From Stigmatella aurantiaca (lineage in GTDB: Bacteria; Myxococcota; Myxococcia; Myxococcales; Myxococcaceae), in assembly GCF_900109545.1 (NCBI RefSeq), contig NZ_FOAP01000033.1, forward strand, positions 1 through 64,000: 64,000 bases of DNA. The letters run 5' to 3'. Below the pieces are notes generated by a model that made no database searches, was not told where the DNA came from, and saw nothing but the letters and a program-made list of their open reading frames with translations. Positions 54,401 through 63,400 of this stretch are shown here, piece after piece. Both the position numbers and the translations under genes were made by a program. Every line of letters begins with the position of its first letter. The stretch's first letter is position 1.

Positions 54401-57400
54401 CCCGTCCCCGCGCGAGGGTGAGCACGTACCAGGGCGCGCAGCGCACCGTCCTTCTCCCCCGGGCCACAGCGGAGGCGGTGCGCCGCTTCGCCCTGAGGGA
54501 GGGCGCCACGCCGTTCATGGTGCTGATGGCCGCCTTCCAGGCGCTGCTGCACCGCTACACTGGCCAGACGGACCTGCTGGTGGGCACGGACATCGCCAAC
54601 CGCCACCATGCCGAGACAGAAGCGCTGGTGGGCTTCTTCGTCAATCAGCTCGTGATGCGGGGCCGGCCCTCCGCTGGCAGCACCTTCCGCGAGCTGGTGG
54701 CCCGGGTGCGTGAGGATGCGCTGGGCGCGTACGCCCACCAGGACTTGCCCTTCGAGGAGCTGGTGCGCGAGCTGAAGCCAGAGCGGAGCCTGGGCGTGTC
54801 GCCCCTGTTCCAGGTGAAGCTCATCTTCCAGAACGCGCGCGATGTGTCGCTGGAACTCCCCGGCGTCCGCCTGCGGGTGGACCCCGCGGAGCTGGGCGTG
54901 GCGAAGTATGATCTCACGATCGCCTTCTCCGACACCGGGGACGGCCTCTCCGCGCTCTGGGAGTACAGCACCGACCTCTTCGACGAGGCCACGGTGGCGC
55001 GGATGCAGGACCACCTGCGTACCCTGCTGGAGGGCGCGCTGGCGGCTCCGGAACTCCGCCTGCCGGAGTTGCCGCTGTTGACTGGAGCGGAGCGGGATGC
55101 GCTGCTGGTGGCCTGGAGCCGCGCCTCGGCGCCGCTGCCCGAAGAGCGCCGCGTCCACCGCCTCTTCGAGGCCGTGGTGGCCCGGACGCCCGATGCAACC
55201 GCCGTCACCTTCGAGGACCAGTCCCTCACGTACCGGGAGCTGGACGTCCGGGCCAACCAACTCGCGCATGTCCTGCGCGCGCTGGGTGTGCGCGCGGAGA
55301 CGCCCGTGGGGGTCTGCCTGGAGCGCTCGCCGGAGCTGGTGGTGGCCCTGGTGGGCATCCTCAAGGCAGGCGGTGCCTTCCTGCCCCTGGACCCCGCGAA
55401 TCCCGCCGAGCGGTTGGGCTTCATGCTCCAGGACGCTGGCGTGCCAGTGGTGGTGACGCAATCGCAGATCGCGGACGAGCTGCCCTCGCTGGGGCAGCAG
55501 CTCGTGTGCCTGGACGAGGAAGAACGGCGCCTCGCGGCGCAGCCGCAATCCCCCCCGGAGGCCGAGGGGGGGCCGGAGCATCTGGCCTACATCATCTACA
55601 CGTCGGGCTCCACGGGGCTCCCGAAGGGGACACTGCTCACGCACCGGGGCCTGAGCAACACCGCCCTCACGGTGGCGCAGGCGCACGGGGTACGGCCGGA
55701 CAGCCGCGTGCTCCAGTTCGCGTCCATCGGCTTCGACGCCGCGGTGTGCGAGGTGTTCTCGACGCTGCTCGTGGGAGCTCACCTGTGCCTGGCGCGCCGG
55801 GACTCCCTGATGCCGGGGGATGCCCTGGCGAAAACGCTGCTCGAGCGGGACATCACCACCGTCACGTTGACGCCCGCCGTGCTGGCGCAGCAGGAGCCCG
55901 GTGACTTTCCGGCCCTGGAGACGATCATCTCCGCGGGCGAGGCCTGTACGCCCGAGGTGGTGCGGCGCTGGAGCGCGGGACGGAGGCTCATCAACGCCTA
56001 CGGGCCCACCGAAGTCACCGTCTGCGCGACGCTGACCCCGGGCCCGGTCTCCCCGGAGCGCGTGACGATTGGCCGCCCCATCGCCAACGTGCACGTGTAC
56101 GTGCTGGATGGAGCGATGCAGCCTGTCCCGGTGGGCGCCGTGGGCGAGCTGTACGTGGGAGGCGAGGGCGTGGCGCGCGGCTACTTGCACCGCCCTGGAC
56201 TGACCGCGGAGCGCTTCGTGCCAGACCCGTTCAGCCCGGTGCCCGGTGCCCGGCTGTACCGCACCGGGGACCGGGTCCGTTGGCTGGACGGCGGTGAGCT
56301 GGAGTTCCTGGGCCGGCAGGACGGCCAGGTCAAGGTCCGCGGCTTCCGCATCGAGCTGGGCGAGGTGGAGGCGGAGCTGAGCGCGCAGGGCAGCGTGCGG
56401 GCCTGCACCGTGGCGGTGCGCGAGGACGTGCCAGGCGTGCGGCGGCTGGTGGCCTACGTGGTGCCGGAGGAGGACGCCGCGCTGGATGCAGCGGTGTTGC
56501 GCGAAGCGCTCGGCCAGCGGCTTCCCGAGTACATGGTGCCCTACACCTTCGTCTGGCTGAAGGCGCTGCCCCTGACGGTAAGTGGCAAGGTGGACAGGCA
56601 CGCGCTGCCCGCGCCCGAGGCGGTGGACACCCCCCGCGCGCAAAGCGCCTTCGTGGAGCCTTCCACGCCCGCCGAGAAGCTCCTGGCCTCTATCTGGGCG
56701 CAGGTGCTCCGCGTGGAGCGCGTGGGCGCACACGACAGCTTCTTCGAGCTGGGCGGAGACTCCATCATCGGGCTCCAGGTCATCTCGCGCGCCCGCCAGG
56801 GGGGCTGGGCCCTCACCCCGAAGCAGCTCTTCGAGCACCAGCGGCTGGCGGACCTGGCCGCGGTGGCCGTGCCGGAGACAGCCGTCGCCCAGGACGTGGG
56901 ACCCGTGGTGGGCGGCGTGCCGCTCACGCCCATCCAGCACTGGCTTTTCGAGCGGGAGCTGCCGGAGCCGCACCATTACAACCAGGCGCTGCTGCTCGCC
57001 GTGCGGGAGCCGCTGGACGCGGATGCGCTGGAGACGGCCCTGCGTGCGCTCTGGCACCACCATGACGCGCTGCGCATGCGCTTCGCGCACACTTCCGGAG
57101 GATGGGTGCAGCGCATTGCGCCGCCGGAGGACCGGCCGCCCCAGTTGATGCGCGAGGATCTGTCGCGGCTGCCCGCTTCGGAGCGCTCCAATGCGCTGGA
57201 GGCGGCGGGGGCGCGCGTGCAGGCGCAAGGGGACCTCGTTCACGGACCGCTGATGCGGGCGGTCCTGTTCTCCCTGGGGGGCGGGTTCCAGGACCGGTTG
57301 CTGCTCGTCGTCCACCACCTCGTGGTGGATGGCGTGTCCTGGCGGACGCTGCTGGCGGACCTGGAGACGGCCTACCGGAGTGCCGTCCGGGGCCAGGCAC

Positions 57401-60400
57401 CGGCGCTGCCGCCGCGCACCACATCGTTCAAGGCATGGTCGGAGCGGCTCACGGCCTACGCGGCGGACGCGGACCTTTCCCCGGAGGCGGCGTTCTGGCG
57501 CGCCCAGGTGGCGCGGCCAGTCGAGCCCCTGCGGATGGATGGGCCAGGGGGCGCCAACACGGTGGCATCGGCGCGCGTGGTGTCGGTGACATTGGAGGAA
57601 GAGGCGACGCTGCTGCTGCGTGAGGCCTCCGTCGCGTGGCGCGCGCGCGTGGAGGAGTTGCTCCTGGCGTCCGTGGCAGCGTCCCTGCGCGGCGTGCTGG
57701 GTGCGGAGCGCGTGCGTGTGCTCCTGGAAGGACACGGGCGCGAGGCCCCCTTCGAGGGCGTAGACCTCTCGCGCACGGTGGGCTGGTTCACCGCTGCCTA
57801 CCCGGTGGTGCTGGAAGCGCCCTCCCGGGGGCTGGACGGAGACACGCTGAGGAGCGTCCGGGACGCGGTGCGCTCGGTACCGGGAAGGGGCTTGTCCTTC
57901 GGCATCCTGCGGTACTTGCGTGCGGACGAGACGGCGCGGTTGCTCCAGGAAATGCCCGCCCCGGCGGTCTCCTTCAACTACCTGGGCCAGTTCGACGGGC
58001 TGGCCTCCGAGATTTCGCTCTTCGAGCCCGCGCGCGAGGGCACGGGGCCCATGCACGGCCCCGGGGGCCTGCGCCCTCAGGTGCTGGAAGCCAGTGGACG
58101 CATCCTTGGCGGGTGCCTGCGGTTGGACTGGACGTACAGCGAGAACCTGCACCAGCGTGCCACCATCGAGTCGCTCGCGCAGAGCACCCTGGAGATGCTG
58201 CGCTCCCTGGTGGCCCGGCGCACCTCGGCGGACACCCTGCGCTACACGCCCGCGGACTTCCCGCTGGCCAAAGTGGGGCCGGAGGCCCTCGCGCGGGTCC
58301 TCCCGCCGGGGGTGGCGGTGGAGGATCTCTACCCGCTGTCGCCGCTGCAGGAGGGCCTGCTCTTCCACGGCATTCTCTCCGGAGGCGTGGGGGCGTACTT
58401 CGAGCAGGTGAGCTGCGCGTTCCATGCCCCGCTCAACGCCCAGGCCTTCCGCCGGGCGTGGGAGGAGGCCGTGGCGCGCGTGCCGGTGTTGCGCACCGCG
58501 TTCCGGTGGCAGGGGCTGGAGCGGCCTCTCCAGGTGGTGTTCGCGCACGCGGGGCTGCCCTGGCAGGAGCTGGACTGGCGAGGGGTGCCGCCGCTGGAGC
58601 AGCGGGCACGGCTGGAGGCGTTGCAGGCCGAGGATCGCGCCAGGGGCTTGGACCTGACGCAGGCGCCGCTGATGCGGATGGTGCTCATCCGGATGGACGA
58701 GCGCGTCCACCACCTGGTGTGGAGCTTCCACCACCTGCTGATGGACGGTTGGAGCGTGGGCCTGCTGCTGCGGCAGGTGTTCTCCTTCTACGAGTCCTTT
58801 GGCCGGGGGGAGACGCCCCGGAGCGCGCGGGCTCCCCTGTTCCGCGAGTACATCGCTTGGCTGGGCAGGCAGGATCTGCCCGCGGCGGAACAGTACTGGC
58901 GCCAGACGCTGGCCAGTCTTGAGCGGCCAACGCCGCTTCCAGAGGACCGGGCACCCGGCCGCACGGGGCCGGAGCGGCAGCTCAGCCGGCTGACGCTGTC
59001 GGCCGCGAGCACCACCGCCCTCCAGGACTTCGCGCGGCAGAACCGGCTCACGCTCAACACGCTCGTGCAGGCCGCCTGGGCGCTGATGCTCGGACGCTGT
59101 GCCGGCGTGGAGGATGTCGTCTTCGGCGCCACGGTGTCCGGACGTCCCGCCGATCTGGAAGGCGTGGAGTCCATGGTGGGGCTGCTCATCAACTCGCTGC
59201 CGGTGCGGATGCGGCTGCCGGCGGGCGAGCGGCTGGGGACGTGGCTGCACGAGGCGCAGCGCCGCCAAGCTGGGCAGAGCCAGTACGAGTTCAGCCCGCT
59301 GGTGCAGGTGCAGGGGTGGAGCGGACTGCCGCGCGGCACCTCCCTCTTCGAATGTCTGCTGGTGTTCGAGAACTACCCGCTGGACTCGGCGGTGTGGGAC
59401 TGGGCGAGGGACCTGGACGTCCGTGACTTCGTGGTGAGCGAGTGGACGAACTATCCGCTCACGCTGGTGGTGGCACCGGGGCGGGAGCTGCAGTTCAAGC
59501 TGCTCCATGATGCCGGGCGCTTCGACGCGGCGGCGGCCGGGTCGATGCTCGCGCACCTGCGGGCCCTGCTCGAGGGCTTCGTCACCCGGCTGGATGCCCG
59601 GTTGGCCGATGTGCCCATGCTCACGGCCGAGGAGCGCCAGCGCCTGCTGCGCACGTGGAATCGGGCGGAGGACTTCGCGTGCGAGCCCTCCGTCCACCAC
59701 CTCTTCGAGGCCCAGGCGGCGAGGACACCGGATGCGGTGGCGGTGACCTACGAGGAGCAGTCGCTGACCTACGGGGAGCTGAACCGGCGGGCCAATCAGC
59801 TCGCGCACCACCTGCGCGCGCGGGGCGTGGGGCCGGAGGTGCGGGTGGGCCTGTGCGTCGAGCGCTCCCTCGAGCTGGTGGTGGGCCTGCTGGGCATTCT
59901 CAAGGCCGGCGGCGCGTACCTTCCGCTGGACCCGGCGTACCCGAAGGACCGCCTCGCCTTCATGCTCGAGGATGCCAGCGTGGCGCTGCTGCTCACCCAG
60001 GAGCGGTGCAGGGCGTCGCTCCCGGGCGGGTGGCCTCTCGTCTGTCTGGACTCTGGCTGGGAGGTGATGGGCCGCGAGCCCACTCAGAATCCTGTCCACA
60101 CGGGGACGGCGGATGACTTGAGCTACGTCATCTACACCTCGGGCTCGACGGGGCGTCCCAAGGGGATGCAGATCTCCCATGCGCAGGTGGCGCGCCTGTT
60201 CGCCGGCACCCAGCCGTGGTTCGGATTCGGCCCGGACGATGTCTGGACGCTGTTCCATTCCTTCGCGTTCGACTTCTCCGTGTGGGAACTCTGGGGCGCC
60301 CTCATCCACGGTGGGCGGCTGGTCATCGTTCCGTACCTCGTGAGCCGCTCGCCGGAGTCCTTCCACGCGCTGCTGTGCCGCGAGAAGGTGACGGTGCTCA

Positions 60401-63400
60401 ACCAGACGCCTTCGGCCTTCCGCCAGCTCATCCACGCGGACGCGGCCTCTGGCAATGCGCACGCGCTGAGCCTGCGGTACGTCATCTTCGGCGGCGAGCC
60501 GTTGGAATTCGCGAGCCTGGCGCCGTGGTTCGCGGCGCATGGGGAGCAGCATCCCCGGCTCATCAACATGTACGGCATCACCGAGACGACGGTCCACGTC
60601 ACGTACCGGCCGGTGGTGGCCTCGGACACGGAGCGCGTCTCGACCCACGGTGTCGGTGTCCCCATCCCAGACCTGCAAGTCCATGTCCTGGATGCGAGGG
60701 GGGAGTTGGCGTCGGCCGGTGTCGTCGGTGAGCTGTACGTGGGCGGAGCGGGGCTCGGCCGTGGCTACCTGGGCCGGCCCGAGTTGACGGCGCAGCGCTT
60801 CGTGCCGGATCCGTTCAGCGGCAGGCCGGGCGCGCGGCTGTACCGCACGGGAGACCTGGGCCGCTGGCGCTCCTCTGGAGAGCTGGACCACCTGGGCCGC
60901 ATCGACACCCAGGTGAAGATTCGCGGCTTCCGCATCGAGCTCGGCGAGGTGGAAGCGGCGCTGCTCCGCCACCCCGGCGTGCAGGATGCGGTGGCCCTGG
61001 TGCGGGAGGTGTCTGGCGACAAGCGGCTGGTGGCCTACGTGGTGCCGCGAGGTGGCGCCGCGCTGGACCTTCAGGAGGTGCGCCGGACGGTGCGCGACGG
61101 GCTCCCGGACTACATGGTGCCCGCGGTCATCGTCCCGCTGGAGGTGCTGCCGCTGACGCCCAACGGCAAGTTGGCCCGCGAGCTGCTGCCCGCGCCGGAG
61201 CCGATGTCCCCGGAGGATGCCACGGCCTTCGTGGCACCGCGCACGCCCACCGAGGAACTCGTGGCGGAGATCTGGGCCTCGGTCCTGGGCGTGGCACGCG
61301 TGGGGGCCACGGACAACTTCTTCGAGCTGGGCGGACACTCGCTCCTGGCCACCCAGGCCGTGTCGCGTCTGCGGGAGGTGTTCCCGGCCAAGGTGCCGCT
61401 GCGCGAGCTGTTCGAGCGGCCCACCGTGGCGGGGCTGGCGCGGTGGATTGACTCGGCCGCGAGCGCCGGCACGCGGCGCCTGTCCGAGGTGCCGCTGGTG
61501 GCGCATCCCCGGAGTGGGCCGGCGCCGCTGTCCTTCGCGCAGCAGCGGCTGTGGTTCCTGGACCGCCTCTCGCCGGGAAGCGCCACGTACAACATCCAGG
61601 TGGCCGTCCGGATGGAGGGCCCGCTGGACGCGGAGGCCCTGGAGCGCGCGCTCGACGGTGTGGTGAGGCGGCACGAGGCGCTGCGCACCACCTTCGGCGA
61701 GAGCGATGGAAGTCCCTTCCAGGTGATTGGCGGTGAAGGGGCGCCGCGGTGGGCCCAGGTGGACCTTCAGCACCTGCCCGAAGCGGAACGGCTGGCGGAG
61801 GCGCTGCGGCTGGCGAACGAGGAGGCGCGCAGGCCCTTCGACTTGCAGGTGGGGCCGCTGCTGCGGGCCACGCTGGTGCGGATGGATGCGCGCACGCACG
61901 TGATGGTGCTGGTGATGCACCACATCGTGTCGGACGGCTGGTCCATGGGCGTGTTGGTGAAGGAGATCTGCGCGCTGTACCGCGCGCACGTGGAGGGCGT
62001 GGAGGCGCCCGTGGGGCCGCTGCCGGTCCAGTACGCGGATTGGGCGCAGTGGCAGTGGGAGTGGCTCAAGGAGGGTGAGTTGGAGTCGCAGCTCGCGTGG
62101 TGGCGGGAGCAGCTGCGGGACATTCCCCCGGCGCTGACGCTGCCCACGGACCGGCCCCGGCCCGCCGAGGCGTCCTCCACGGGGAAGAGCCATCCGCTCG
62201 CGCTGGCCCGTGAGCTGTCGGACGGCGTGAAGGCGCTGGCCCGCCGGGAAGGGGTGACGCCTTTCATGGTGTTGCTGGCCGGCTGGCAGGTGCTGCTGGC
62301 GCGCCACGCGGGACAGGAAGCCGTGTGCGTGGGCACGCCCATCGCGGGGCGGACGCGGGTGGAGACCGAGGGGCTGATTGGCTTCTTCGTCAACACGCTG
62401 GTGCTGATGACGCGGGTGGAGCCAGGGCTGCGGTTCCGCGAGCTGCTGGCGCGCGTGCGGGAGACGACGCTGGGGGCATATGCGCACCAGGACGTGCCGT
62501 TCGAGAAGGTGGTGGAGGCGCTCCGGCCCGCGAGAGACTTGAGCCGGCATCCGCTGTTCCAGGTGCTGTTCACCCTGCAAAATGCCCCGGCGGCGCCGCT
62601 TCAACTGCCATCGGTGAGCGTGACTCCGCTCGAGCTGGAGCGGCGCGTGTCGAAGTTCGACCTGGCGCTCTCCCTGGCCGAGGAGGACGGCGGCTTCGCG
62701 GGCTCGCTGGAGTACTGCGCGGACCTGTTCGACGCGGAAACGGTGGCGCGGTGGGCAGCCTGCTACCACCGGGTGCTGGAGGCGCTGGTGGCGCACCCGG
62801 AGACCCGGGTGGGGGAGCTGGAGCTCCTGGATGCTGGCGAGCGGGAGCAGGTGCTGCTGGGGTGGAACCGGACGGCGAAGGCGCTGGTGTCCCGCCCCTT
62901 GTGTGCGCACGAAGTCTTCGAAGCGCGGGCCGATGCGGCGCCCGGAGCGGAGGCGGTGCGGAGCGCGGACGGCCGGAGGCTGAGCTACGGGGAGCTGGAG
63001 GCGCGGGCGAACCAGTGGGCCCACGTGCTGCGCGGGCAGGGCGTGGGGCCCGAGGTGCGGGTCGCGCTGTACCTGAATCGCTCGGTGGAGTTGGTGGTGG
63101 CCATGCTGGCGGTGCTGAAGGCGGGCGGCGTGTATGTGCCCATCGATCCGGGCCTGCCCGCGCGCCGGGTGGAAGGGATGCTCAAGGAGGCGGACGCCCG
63201 GGTGGTGCTCACTGGGGAACGCCACCAGGCCGCGCTGGGCGGGTGCGGTGCGCAGCTCCTGTGCTTGGACATGGACCCGGGCCCGGTGCCCACGCGGCGG
63301 GTGGCGAGCGCGGTGGACGCGGAGAACCTCGCGTACATCATCTTCACGTCTGGGAGTACGGGCCGGCCCAAGGGCGTCATGGTGAGGCATTCGGGCCTGG